Of a stretch of 64,000 nucleotides of DNA, positions 53,039-61,651 are shown piece after piece. Made by a program: the position numbers and the translations under genes. Numbering within the stretch: the stretch's first letter is position 1; every line of letters begins with the position of its first letter. The stretch comes from Hymenobacter fodinae (GTDB lineage: Bacteria; Bacteroidota; Bacteroidia; Cytophagales; Hymenobacteraceae), in NCBI RefSeq assembly GCF_004745825.1, contig NZ_SRLA01000003.1, positions 186,001 to 250,000 of the forward strand, read 5' to 3'. The notes beneath the pieces were generated by a model that saw only the letters and a list, made by a program, of their open reading frames with translations, searched no databases and had not been told where the DNA came from.

Positions 53039-54838
53039 ATGAAATTGCTTTACGGTTACCTGCGTAACTACTGGGGTCTGCTGATCCTGGCGTTATTGCT
53101 GGCCGCCATCAACCAGGTTTTCTCCCTCCTCGACCCCTACCTATTCCGGCGGCTGGTCGACCACTTTGTGCCGAAGGATGGTGGCCTAAGTGGCCTACAT
53201 TTGGTGCCCTTTTGGCCCTTTTTCCGGGAAGCGGCGCCCTACATTGGTATGATGCTGGGTGTAGCGATGGTGTCACGTATTGCCAAAAACTTCCAGGACT
53301 ACTACGTCAACGTTATCACCCAGCGGCTGGGGGCCCGCATGTACTCCGATGGGCTACGTCACTCCCTCGACCTGCCCTACCAAGTGTTTGAAGACCAGCG
53401 CTCGGGCGAAACCCTGGGTCGGCTCCAGAAGGTACGTATTGATGTAGAGAAGCTTATTCAGAGCTTTGTAAACGTAATATTTACGGCCATTGTGGGCATC
53501 ACCTTCGTGATGTGGTACGCTATTACGGTGTACTGGCCTATTGCGGTAGGGTACTTCCTGACTATTCCGCTGCTGGGCATTTTGAGCTATTTTCTCAGCA
53601 AGCGTATCAAGGTTATTCAGAAAACAATTGTAGCCGAGACGACGGCTTTAGCGGGCTCTACTACTGAAAGCCTGCGCAACATTGAGCTCATTAAAAGCCT
53701 AGGCCTAGCCCAGCAAGAAACCCAGCGCTTGAATGGCATCACCGATAAGATTCTGAAGCTAGAGCTGCGCAAGGTCCGCTACCTCCGCTCCTTATCGTTC
53801 GTGCAGGGCACGTTTGTGAATCTGCTGCGTAACATTATCATTCTACTGCTGCTGTACCTGCGCGTTCAGAACCACATCAGCCTAGGCGAGTTTTTCTCGT
53901 TCTTTATCTACTCCTTCTCCATCTTCGGGCCGCTGCAGGAGTTGGGGGCTATCATTGGTATTTACCGCGAGACGGAAATTTCGCTCGGCAACTTCCAGCA
54001 GATTCTGGACACGCCCAAAGATGTAAAGCCCGCCCAGCCTAAATCGGTGGCGCACATTGAAAACCTGGCGTTTGAGCACGTTACGTTTAAGCACCTTACG
54101 GCCGCCGGCGCGGCCCTTTCGGATATTTCCTTCAGCACTAAGCTCGGCGAGACCATTGCCTTCGTAGGACCATCGGGCTCCGGTAAAACAACACTGGTGA
54201 AGCTGCTGGTAGGCCTGTACCCGCCCCTCTCCGGGCAAATTCTGTATAACGGCATTCCCGCCACCGACATCGACCTCGATGAGCTGCGCGAACAGATTGG
54301 CTTTGTCACCCAAGATACCCAACTGTTTGCGGGCACCATTCGGGAGAACCTGCGTTTCGTGGCGCCCCAGGCCACCGACGAGGAGTGCCTGCTGGCTTTG
54401 CGACAGGCTGCCGCTCATACCTTGCTGGCGCGGGCCCCACTCGGTCTGGATACGGTATTAGGAGAAGGCGGCGTGAAAGTCTCGGGGGGCGAGAAGCAGC
54501 GCCTTAGCATTGCCCGTGCTCTGCTGCGCAAGCCTACTCTCATGGTGTTTGATGAAGCTACCTCGGCCCTTGACTCGCTCACGGAAGAAGAAATTGGCAA
54601 GACGGTGCGGGAACTGTCGGGCTCGAGGCAGCACATGACGATTCTGATTGCTCACCGGCTCAGCACCATTCTGCACGCCGACCGCATTTTTGTATTAGAG
54701 CGAGGCAACATTGCCGAGCAAGGGCGTCATGAGGAGTTGCTGGCGCAAAAAGGCTTGTATTACGCCATGTGGCGGCAGCAAATTGGAGAACGGCCTCAAG
54801 CCGAAATTGCACCCGCCCAAACCATGGCCAAGGTGTAG
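53039..54838 (+). CDS. ABC exporter, fused permease and ATPase
   Basis: This 599-aa half-transporter should work as a dimer. Residues about 1-310 hold six helices of the ABC type I exporter fold. The nucleotide-binding domain (about 345-580) has Walker A GPSGSGKTT (near 377-385), the Q-loop in IGFVTQDTQLFAGTI, signature VSGGEKQRLSIARALL (near 480), Walker B LMVFDEATSALDS and the switch His in IAHRLSTI. The substrate could be a lipid, peptide or drug. It has its own terminator and stands alone. Confidence 0.93.
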   Translation: MKLLYGYLRNYWGLLILALLLAAINQVFSLLDPYLFRRLVDHFVPKDGGLSGLHLVPFWPFFREAAPYIGMMLGVAMVSRIAKNFQDYYVNVITQRLGARMYSDGLRHSLDLPYQVFEDQRSGETLGRLQKVRIDVEKLIQSFVNVIFTAIVGITFVMWYAITVYWPIAVGYFLTIPLLGILSYFLSKRIKVIQKTIVAETTALAGSTTESLRNIELIKSLGLAQQETQRLNGITDKILKLELRKVRYLRSLSFVQGTFVNLLRNIIILLLLYLRVQNHISLGEFFSFFIYSFSIFGPLQELGAIIGIYRETEISLGNFQQILDTPKDVKPAQPKSVAHIENLAFEHVTFKHLTAAGAALSDISFSTKLGETIAFVGPSGSGKTTLVKLLVGLYPPLSGQILYNGIPATDIDLDELREQIGFVTQDTQLFAGTIRENLRFVAPQATDEECLLALRQAAAHTLLARAPLGLDTVLGEGGVKVSGGEKQRLSIARALLRKPTLMVFDEATSALDSLTEEEIGKTVRELSGSRQHMTILIAHRLSTILHADRIFVLERGNIAEQGRHEELLAQKGLYYAMWRQQIGERPQAEIAPAQTMAKV

Positions 54839-54856
54839 CCCTAACCTATATCCACC

Positions 54857-54896
54857 AAAAAAAGCCCACCCGATGATTATCAGGCGGGCTTTTTTG
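54857..54896 (+). terminator. Intrinsic terminator after the ABC exporter gene
   Basis: GCCCACC (54864-54870) pairs with GGCGGGC (54883-54889) with one mismatch, extended by A7 and T6 on the two sides and by partial pairing inside the loop. Confidence 0.78.
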
Positions 54897-54917
54897 TTGC
54901 CGAGCTGATGTACTGGC

Positions 54918-55385
54918 CTAGCTGTTGAAGTGGTAGAGAAAGGTGATAACGCCCGTGTACGCTGGCTTTTTGCTATCCTGAATGTCGAGCGTTACCTCAA
55001 TGCGCGCCTTGGCAATGCCGCGCAGGTCTTTCACTGACAGCAGCTTGGCCCGCAGCCGCACGGCGCTTTCTACCGTAACGGCTTGGTTAAAGCGCAGGCT
55101 CTCAATTTCATAATTCACCTGCATCTTCAGGTTCTCAATAGTCACAATCTGCGACCATAGGTAGGGCAGCAACGATACTGTAAGGTAGCCGTGGGCAATG
55201 GTGGCCTGGAAGGGCGACTCGGTTTTGGCTCGCTCGGCATCGATATGAATCCATTGATGATCGAGGGTAGCATCGGCGAACTGGTTGATTTGCTGCTGCG
55301 TGATGGTGTAAAACTCCGAGACGCCCAGCTCCTGCCCTTCGTACTGCTGAAGCTCGGCGAGGCTGCGGATGGTGAGATTACTCAT
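54918..55385 (-). CDS. MaoC-like (R)-specific enoyl hydratase
   Basis: This 155-aa hot-dog-fold protein has the hydratase-2 motif FADATLDHQWIHIDAERAKTESPFQATIAHGYLTVSLLP, where D43 and H48 are the catalytic pair. It could act in fatty-acid or polyhydroxyalkanoate metabolism, hydrating (R)-enoyl-CoA. The TAG stop is in TGGCCTAGC. It is a single gene convergent with the ABC exporter gene, with no acyl-CoA genes nearby. Confidence 0.9.
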   Translation of the reverse strand: MSNLTIRSLAELQQYEGQELGVSEFYTITQQQINQFADATLDHQWIHIDAERAKTESPFQATIAHGYLTVSLLPYLWSQIVTIENLKMQVNYEIESLRFNQAVTVESAVRLRAKLLSVKDLRGIAKARIEVTLDIQDSKKPAYTGVITFLYHFNS

Positions 55386-55884
55386 GCGGATGATTGGGTT
55401 GAGGCTACTACATGAGAGTAGCGAGGAAAAGAAAGCAGTAACTGTAGAAACGCAGCAGTAACGGCAGAAGGCCTGAGCTGGTTGGAATGGGGGGCCAAGT
55501 TAGAAAAAGCCCTGAATGGAAAGCCGTCGGCTGGACAGATTGTCAGTCGAAGCTGCGGCGGCACTTGGTCATACTACATTGCTAACTCAGCGCGTTACTG
55601 AGAAGTATAAGGGTGGTATGTGGAGCAGAGCGAAACCCTTACCCTGCGTTTATAAGCTGCTATGTAGCCTAGAACGTATAGATGGAACGGACAACCCTGT
55701 AATTGTGTTTAAAAAATAACAACAGCATATTCTCAGAACATTTTACTTGCTTATACCGGGCATCGTAGAAGTGACTGAACCATCGAATATGCATCCTAGA
55801 AAACGCCTTCAACCACAAAAAGACAGCACCGATTTTCGGCAAGGTTATTGTCTTTTAGCTTCTACACTCCAATAGGACATTTTC
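55386..55884. other. Non-coding stretch upstream of the M48-like gene
   Basis: There is no convincing gene in this 499-base stretch. A short open frame at 55516-55719 has no signal or family character. The right half is AT-rich. AAAAAGACA (55817-55825) and TGTCTTTT (55849-55856) could form a weak leader hairpin 28 bases before the ATG. This side should carry the MaoC promoter on the left and the M48-like promoter on the right, but no clear -33/-7 pair stands out. Confidence 0.5.
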
Positions 55885-56769
55885 ATGAAACGATTCCGTT
55901 TATATCGCCAGATTGCGAGCTACCTGATGGTTCTGTGGCTGGCCGTTGGGTCGGCTTCGGCTCAGTCGGCCGCCAGTGGTCAGCGCGACGTGCTGCGTGA
56001 AATCACCGACGTGGTAGGCCTGAAGCCTCGCTTCGAGCTCCGCGCCACTTCTGAAGTTCAGAACGCCGCGGCCGTGGTATACGGCGGCAAGCGGTATCTT
56101 CTATACAACCCGCAGTTTGTAGGAGCCGTGAACCGGGCTGGCCGCACTGACTGGGCCGGTATCAGCATCTTAGCCCACGAAATGGGTCACCACCTCAACG
56201 GTCATACGCTAAAGGCCGGTGGTTCTAACCCTACCGACGAGCTGGAAGCCGACGAGTTTTCAGGCTTTGTGCTCCGGAAAATGGGGGCCAGCTTAGCGCA
56301 GGCTCAGGCCGCTATGGCCGTCGTGTCGGATGATGAGGCCTCGCCCACCCACCCCGGCCGTAGCACCCGCCTTACCTCTATTGGGGAAGGCTGGCAGCGT
56401 GCCAACCAACAAATTCTAGCCAGCGCCCGCGTGGCTGCCCCTTCGGCTGCTCCAGCCGTGTTGGCTAACCGTGCCACGGCGCCCGTCCGGACGGTGGCTA
56501 CTTCCGCCTCGCCGGTGAGCATCTTGGGTAAGATTACCTTCCGCAACAACCCCGACATTCCGTACTATCTCACCAACCGCCTGAACGTGGTGAAGATTGA
56601 CCCCGAAGAGCGCACGGCGCAGGTGGTTGGCCGCATCACTCGTTCCGAGAGTATCAACTACCCTTACGTGTTAGTGGATGGCCAACAGCGCCGCCTGTAC
56701 ATTAGCAAAACCGGGGGCATCTTTGATAACTACGGCCGTCAGGTAGCTATGCTCTCTGACCCTTCGTAA
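55885..56769 (+). CDS. Secreted M48-like zinc metalloprotease
   Basis: Residues 1-26 are a signal peptide ending GSASAQ. The compact gluzincin core has HEMGH at 98-102 in ISILAHEMGHHLNGHTL, followed by the third-ligand motif DELEADEFSGFVLRKMGA, both typical of M48 peptidases. No membrane helices follow, unlike HtpX. Residues from about 210 form an extra beta-rich domain (SILGKITFRNNPDIPYYLTNRLNVVKIDPEERTAQVVGRITRS). The 294-aa protein should act in the periplasm or outside the cell. It ends at a terminator and stands alone. Confidence 0.85.
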   Translation: MKRFRLYRQIASYLMVLWLAVGSASAQSAASGQRDVLREITDVVGLKPRFELRATSEVQNAAAVVYGGKRYLLYNPQFVGAVNRAGRTDWAGISILAHEMGHHLNGHTLKAGGSNPTDELEADEFSGFVLRKMGASLAQAQAAMAVVSDDEASPTHPGRSTRLTSIGEGWQRANQQILASARVAAPSAAPAVLANRATAPVRTVATSASPVSILGKITFRNNPDIPYYLTNRLNVVKIDPEERTAQVVGRITRSESINYPYVLVDGQQRRLYISKTGGIFDNYGRQVAMLSDPS

Positions 56770-56790
56770 CATACTGACTTGCTTCATTCT

Positions 56791-56826
56791 ACCGCCCGCC
56801 TTCCGAAGAAAGCGGGCGGTTTTGTT
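56791..56826 (+). terminator. Intrinsic terminator after the M48-like gene
   Basis: ACCGCCCGC (56791-56799) pairs with GCGGGCGGT (56812-56820) across a 12-nt loop, followed by TTTGTTTT. Confidence 0.85.
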
Positions 56827-57092
56827 TTAGGGTGGCCTGGATGGGATGCGTATAATTAAAACTATCCACCAACACGACGCTAAGCTTATGCTCTGTGCGG
56901 AGTATGCTGAGCCCCAGGCTATCCTCCTTTTTTCCAGCAGCACAACCTGGAATTTCGCTGGACACAGGGCAAGTGGTTTGGCTGTATTCAGCAACCTTAT
57001 CCAACTAAAGCATGCGGATTGGCAGTGCTTTGACAACCGCACCACTTGGCCAGCATCAGCGCCAGTTGCCTAGTTGTAGTATGCCTGCTGGC
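56827..57092. other. Non-coding stretch between convergent genes
   Basis: The 323-base gap 56770-57092 holds the terminator above. In the rest I see only short open frames without conserved features, an AT-rich patch around 56850-56870, and no clear terminator for the DUF2306 gene. Confidence 0.45.
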
Positions 57093-57587
57093 TTACACGG
57101 AACGCTGCGCTAGGCCTGCACTGGGTTCCCACTGACGGCGCAAACGACTGAACAAGACAGCGCCCGGCAGCAGCACAACCGCCGAGGAAGCGCCGGCCAC
57201 TTCCCAGAAGTCCAGCCCCGGCACGCGCACCAGCACTTCGGCCACCAGCGCCACGTAGAGCTCCAGCACCGACAAGTACATGAAGCTGTAGTGCAATTGC
57301 AGCCAATTGTGAGTAGGCCTCTTGCGCCAGACCGGCAACATACCAGCCAGCAGCGTAGCCGCACTAAGTATAGCCGCCACGTGAAAAATACCGAAGCCGT
57401 TGTACTGGCGGTAAATAGCGAAGGAGGTCGTCAGCATTACTCCTAGGCCACCCACGTAGGCGTAGCCCATTTGCCGATGGCGCAGGCCCCTTTTTGGCAG
57501 TGCGAGCACTGCAGTTCCCAGCAATAAAGAAAGTACGGCAGCCAGCAGGTGTATCCCTCCCCAGGTGCTATAAACGAGTTGCGGCAT
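57093..57587 (-). CDS. DUF2306-like small membrane protein
   Basis: This 164-aa protein has four to five hydrophobic helices and DUF2306-type histidine loops: GIHLLAAVLSLLLGTAVL, KRGLRHRQMGYAYVGGLGVMLTTSF and WLQLHYSFMYLSVLELYVAL. It is shorter than the paralogous family member at 19428-20138. The function is unknown. It diverges from the PhzF gene. Confidence 0.78.
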   Translation of the reverse strand: MPQLVYSTWGGIHLLAAVLSLLLGTAVLALPKRGLRHRQMGYAYVGGLGVMLTTSFAIYRQYNGFGIFHVAAILSAATLLAGMLPVWRKRPTHNWLQLHYSFMYLSVLELYVALVAEVLVRVPGLDFWEVAGASSAVVLLPGAVLFSRLRRQWEPSAGLAQRSV

Positions 57588-57739
57588 GCAGGGTACGATC
57601 TGGCTTCAAGGGCCACCTAGCGCGAATGGGCCTTCCGTAACCACAAACAGGTACGCAGCGCAAAGGTTGAGGTTAGCTCAGCTTTATCGAGTTCACATAC
57701 GTGCGCTCTGTACCTTCGGGCTTCACTTCACATTCCCTT

Positions 57740-58642
57740 ATGGCTTCTTATCCTTTCTTATTGGTTGATGCTTTCACGGATGTGGCGCTGGGCGGCAACC
57801 CCTGCGCCGTAGTGCTGGACGCTGACGGGCTCACCGATGAGCAAATGCAGCGCTTGGCCCGAGAGTTTAACCAATCGGAAACCGCCTTTGTACGCCGCTC
57901 AGATGTGGCCGAGTTTGGGGTGCGCTACTTCACCCCGGCCGAGGAAATTCCCCTGGCCGGGCACCCTACCATTGCCACCATCACGGCCCTGCTGCACGCC
58001 GGCCGGCTAGCGCGTCCCACCCTTCAGCCCCTTACGCTGCAGTTAGAGCTGCTGGAGGGTCCCATCCGGATTGATGTGCTGCCACCAGCTGCCCCGAGTG
58101 GCCTAGCGCAAGTCATCATGACGCAGCGCCAGCCGGTGTTTGGGCAGTTGCACGACCCAGCTGTGGTACTACCTCTCTTCGGGCTCACGCCGGAGGATGT
58201 GCTGCCTGCTGCTCCGGTGCAAACAGTAAGCACGGGCACGCCCCAGCTCATGGTGCTGCTGCGCGATGCCGCCACCCTCCGCCGCGCCTACCTCCCCGAC
58301 CCATCTGCGCTGGACGCTTACCGCAGCAGCTCCGACTTCTTCAGCCCCCACCTCTTCTGCCTGGAAGGAGCCACGCTGGCCGGTCAGACGTTTGCCCGCC
58401 ACTTCTGCACCCCGCCAGACATTCCGGAAGACCCCGTGACGGGTTCGGCTACCGGGGGCATGGCGGCGTATCTATGGCGCTACGGGCACTTATCGGGGCC
58501 AGATTTTGTAGCTGAGCAGGGCCATTGGTTGGGCCGTCCCGGCACCGTGCAAGTATCGGTGGTGGGCCCGCCCGATGCCATGGAGGCCGTCCGGATTGGC
58601 GGTACCGGCGTGGTGGTGGTAGAGGGCAAGTTGTCGCTCTAG
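57740..58642 (+). CDS. PhzF-family isomerase
   Basis: PhzF-like proteins have the diaminopimelate-epimerase fold and isomerise or act on small acids; most members are not in phenazine pathways. The start at ATG 57740 gives 300 aa beginning MASYPFLLVDAFTDVALGGNPCAVVLDADGL, the family N-terminus. Other family blocks are LAREFNQSETAFV (catalytic Glu), RYFTPAEEIPLAGHPTIATITALL, and FCTPPDIPEDPVTGSATGGMAAYL. The stop TAG lies in CTCTAGGCCAC, and mutM begins 60 bases later in the same direction. No phenazine genes are present. Confidence 0.92.
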   Translation: MASYPFLLVDAFTDVALGGNPCAVVLDADGLTDEQMQRLAREFNQSETAFVRRSDVAEFGVRYFTPAEEIPLAGHPTIATITALLHAGRLARPTLQPLTLQLELLEGPIRIDVLPPAAPSGLAQVIMTQRQPVFGQLHDPAVVLPLFGLTPEDVLPAAPVQTVSTGTPQLMVLLRDAATLRRAYLPDPSALDAYRSSSDFFSPHLFCLEGATLAGQTFARHFCTPPDIPEDPVTGSATGGMAAYLWRYGHLSGPDFVAEQGHWLGRPGTVQVSVVGPPDAMEAVRIGGTGVVVVEGKLSL

Positions 58643-58702
58643 GCCACCTCGGCGGGTGCTTTGCCGTATTGCCAAGGCCCCGCCTCTCACGCAGATTTCG
58701 TT

Positions 58703-59524
58703 ATGCCCGAATTACCTGAAGTAGAAACCTACCGCCGCTTTATTGATGAATTGGTGGTGGGTCAGACCATCGTGGCCTTTGAAGTAAAGGATGCGCACGT
58801 GCTGGCTACCAGTGAAGACCTGATCCGCCACGCCGTAGTAGGCAGCCGGGTAACCGGCACGCGCCGCCTCGGCAAAAACTGCTTTCTAGAGCTAAGCACC
58901 GGCCAGGTACTAGTGCTGCACTTCGGGATGACCGGCGACGTGGGCGCCTACCGCGACGAGCCCGATGCCCCGCGCTTTACCCGCGTGGCCCTACACCTCG
59001 ACACCGGGCTGCGCGTGGCCTTTGTAGACCCGCGCAAGTTTGGCCGCATTCGGCTGGCGGAAAGCGTAGAGGCCTACCAGAAAGCTAAGAAGATCGGTCC
59101 CGATGCCCTGGACATTACCCTCGAGCAACTCAAGGCCAAGCTAGGCCACCGCAAGACCCTCATCAAGCCCTTGCTGCTCGACCAAAGCATCACGGCAGGC
59201 CTAGGCAACTGGATTGTAGATGAGGTGCTGTTCCAAGCCAAGATTCACCCCGAGCGGATTGCCAATACTCTTACCGATGAGGAGTTTGAGGCTCTGCACG
59301 CAGCCATCCAGCTAGTCCTCACCACGGCCATCAAGCACGAAGCCACGTATCGGCACTTCCCCGCCAGCTTCCTCATCCACGCCCGCGAGTGGGACGACTC
59401 CGCCACGCCCGGCTCCGATAAGCACCAGTTCTGCCCCCGCCACACCGACACCGCCATTGCTAAGGACTACGTGGGCGGCCGCGCCACCTACACCTGCCCC
59501 GTTTGCCAGCCCGCAGTGAAGTAA
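58703..59524 (+). CDS. mutM: Formamidopyrimidine-DNA glycosylase (Fpg/MutM)
   Basis: MutM removes 8-oxoguanine and nicks abasic sites. The start at ATG 58703 gives MPELPEVETYRRF, whose Pro2 and Glu3 are catalytic. The lysine of the beta hairpin lies in GTRRLGKNCFLEL. The helix-two-turn-helix contains LLLDQSITAGLGNWIVDEVLFQAKIHPER. The C-terminal finger reads FCPRH...YTCPVCQP, so the usual first C-x2-C is C-x2-H here. The 273-aa length fits. It is probably co-transcribed with the PhzF gene. Confidence 0.92.
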   Translation: MPELPEVETYRRFIDELVVGQTIVAFEVKDAHVLATSEDLIRHAVVGSRVTGTRRLGKNCFLELSTGQVLVLHFGMTGDVGAYRDEPDAPRFTRVALHLDTGLRVAFVDPRKFGRIRLAESVEAYQKAKKIGPDALDITLEQLKAKLGHRKTLIKPLLLDQSITAGLGNWIVDEVLFQAKIHPERIANTLTDEEFEALHAAIQLVLTTAIKHEATYRHFPASFLIHAREWDDSATPGSDKHQFCPRHTDTAIAKDYVGGRATYTCPVCQPAVK

Positions 59525-59554
59525 GGCAGCTTAAATCAAACGTCCCTTTCTGCC

Positions 59555-59738
59555 TGTCATGTCGAGCTTGTCGAGACATCTCGCGTGCTGACGGTGGGTA
59601 GTATTCAAGCTGGCCTAGAAACAAACACATCATCCTGAGCAGAGCGACGGATCTTACCACGCGTGAACGACTGGCCTAGCGCCTCGTGCTACCGTGAGTA
59701 GGTCTTCGCTTCTTTCAGGATGACGTGCTTTTGGGGTG
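59555..59738. repeat. Composite intergenic repeat related to the one at 13.5 kb
   Basis: Positions 59560-59591 repeat the 32-nt module of 13476-13507 with one mismatch. Downstream, CATCATCCTGAGCAGAGCGACGGATCTT and, inverted, GTCTTCGCTTCTTTCAGGATGACGTGCTTTT correspond to the two arms of the 13.5-kb element but have diverged. Two GGCCTAG motifs lie inside. It occupies the gap between convergent mutM and the DUF294 gene. Confidence 0.8.
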
Positions 59739-59749
59739 TACGCCTTTAC

Positions 59750-61651
59750 TTACAGCATCTTCGTGAAGCCCACCTTAATTTTTAGCTGGAAGTCGGAAAT
59801 GACTTTGAAGATTTCTTTTAGGGTTACTTGCTCCACCTGGGTGAGCTGCTTGGGGTCGAGGTAGTTGGTGGGGGCGGTATGGTCGTCGCTGATTTGGCGG
59901 GCCTGCTTTTTCAGGCGCATGCCCATCAGGTAGTAGTAGGCCTGTAGTAGTTCTTCATATTCCTTGGCCGTGAACACGCCCCGGTCGCGCAGCAGGGCCA
60001 ACCGCTCACCAGTGTTGGTGGCGAAGATTTGGTTTTTTAGGGCGTACACCCGCACCAAATCCACAATCGGCGACATGGTTTTCTTCAGGTCGAACACCTG
60101 CTGGGTGCCCTGCGTGAACGTGCGGAAACCGCGGAAGAAGGTTAGCGGCGGCTCGTACTGCAGGGCATTCTTGGCCATGAAGAATAAGAACCTATCCAGC
60201 GAGCCTTGGAGCTCCTCGTGCAGAAACTCGCGCAGCTCTTCCATAATGCTGGCCTCGCCGTAGAGGTAGCGGCAGTCGAAGAAGGTGGAGAACTTCATCA
60301 CCGTCTCGGCGTTCGACTCGCTCATCCACTGGTGATAGTTGCGCTTCCAATGCGAGAGGGAATGCGTCCACTTAGGGTTTTTGGCCATGAAGCCGCCCGA
60401 GCAGAAGTGCAGGCCGATGTCATTGAGCTGATCAGAAACCGACGTGGCGAAGCGCAGGAAGTACTCCCGCACCAGCTCGCGCTGCTCGTTGGCCTTGTCC
60501 TCGTAAATAATGGCGTTGTCTTGGTCGGTGACCAGGGTTTGCTCCTTGCGGCCCTCGCTGCCCAGCACCATAAACACGAACTTGGCCGGGGCCGGGCCCT
60601 GCTCGGCCAGCACGCCCTCAATCACTTTCAGGGCAATGGTATCGGCCACGGTGGTAATCACCTGGTTTACGATTTCGGGCTTCACGCCGCGGCTCAGGAG
60701 CTGGTTTACCATGTCGGGCACCATGCCCCAGCGGCGCTTTAGCTCACGGGTGCTCTGGGCCAGCTTCACGGCCTGAATGAACATAAACGGCGACTGGGCT
60801 AGGTCGCTCAGCAGCTTGTTGCGGCTCAGGAAACCCACGTACTCGCCGCCCTGCTCTACCAGCAAGTAGCGCGTTTTGGTCTGGAACATGAGCAAGATGG
60901 CCTCATACACGTAGGCGTCGCGGCGGATAGACACGATGGGCGTATCAGTCACTTCTGAGACTGGCCTAGCGGCATCTAGCTGACGCGCCACCACGTTGTC
61001 GCGCAGAGTAATATCGGTTACGTACCCGGCGATTTTGCCCGCCTCATCAGTAACGAACAGGCAGCTGACTTTACCGGCGGCCATGCGCTGGGCGGCCTCG
61101 TAAATAGGCGTGGTGCCGGGGCACGACACAATATCGCGGGCCTCCAGGGTTTCGATGCGCCGGGAATAGAGCTGGTCGGCGGCAATGAAGTTCTGCTCGG
61201 GGGCGGGCGTGGGCTTCACGAAGTGGGCATACTCCTCATCGAGCATGCGCTGCCCATAGCGGGCGGTGAAGTAATGAAAAAACGGCTCGTAGGCCAGGCA
61301 CAGGGCCCGGAAGTCGCGGCGCGGCAGGGAGAGTACCTTGGTGCCTTTGTGGGCCAGCACGGTGCGCAACGAGCGTTTCTTGTTCAGCAGAATCGACATG
61401 CCCCCGTAGCACGTGCCGGGGCCGTACACCTCGGGTAGGCGCTTCTGCTGCTCGCTGTCATAGAAAAACGTCTCGTACTCCCCTTCCACAATGATATCCA
61501 GCCCCCGCAGCTTCGACACGTCTTGCTGATAGATGAGCGCATCTTTGGAGTACTGCACTTCCTGCAGCAAGTCTACCACTCCTTCAAGCACCTCCACGGG
61601 CAGCAGGCTGAAGGGCTCAACGGTTTTGAGAAAGGCCAGTCGGTTATCCAT
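59750..61651 (-). CDS. cNMP-binding/CBS/DUF294 nucleotidyltransferase-like protein
   Basis: This 633-aa cytosolic protein has, in order, a cyclic-nucleotide-binding-type domain (about 10-130), a pair of CBS domains (about 170-290; ATPIYEAAQRM-like TPIYEAAQRMAAGKVSCLFVTDEAGKIAGYVTD and RYLLVEQGGEYVGFLSRNKLL), a DUF294 putative nucleotidyltransferase domain (about 310-460; FVMLGSEGRKEQTLVTDQDNAIIYED, a GlnD-like GS...D.D core), and a C-terminal DUF294 helical domain. The set suggests adenine-nucleotide sensing coupled to nucleotidyl transfer; the target is unknown. It overlaps the upstream exonuclease gene by 8 bases. Confidence 0.93.
   Translation of the reverse strand: MDNRLAFLKTVEPFSLLPVEVLEGVVDLLQEVQYSKDALIYQQDVSKLRGLDIIVEGEYETFFYDSEQQKRLPEVYGPGTCYGGMSILLNKKRSLRTVLAHKGTKVLSLPRRDFRALCLAYEPFFHYFTARYGQRMLDEEYAHFVKPTPAPEQNFIAADQLYSRRIETLEARDIVSCPGTTPIYEAAQRMAAGKVSCLFVTDEAGKIAGYVTDITLRDNVVARQLDAARPVSEVTDTPIVSIRRDAYVYEAILLMFQTKTRYLLVEQGGEYVGFLSRNKLLSDLAQSPFMFIQAVKLAQSTRELKRRWGMVPDMVNQLLSRGVKPEIVNQVITTVADTIALKVIEGVLAEQGPAPAKFVFMVLGSEGRKEQTLVTDQDNAIIYEDKANEQRELVREYFLRFATSVSDQLNDIGLHFCSGGFMAKNPKWTHSLSHWKRNYHQWMSESNAETVMKFSTFFDCRYLYGEASIMEELREFLHEELQGSLDRFLFFMAKNALQYEPPLTFFRGFRTFTQGTQQVFDLKKTMSPIVDLVRVYALKNQIFATNTGERLALLRDRGVFTAKEYEELLQAYYYLMGMRLKKQARQISDDHTAPTNYLDPKQLTQVEQVTLKEIFKVISDFQLKIKVGFTKML

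Noticed and set aside
55516..55719. A 67-codon open frame between the MaoC and M48-like genes
   Set aside because: Random-looking composition and no supporting features.
57740..58642. Phenazine biosynthesis locus
   Set aside because: Only a PhzF-like isomerase is present, and this family is mostly unrelated to phenazines; none of the core phz genes is nearby.
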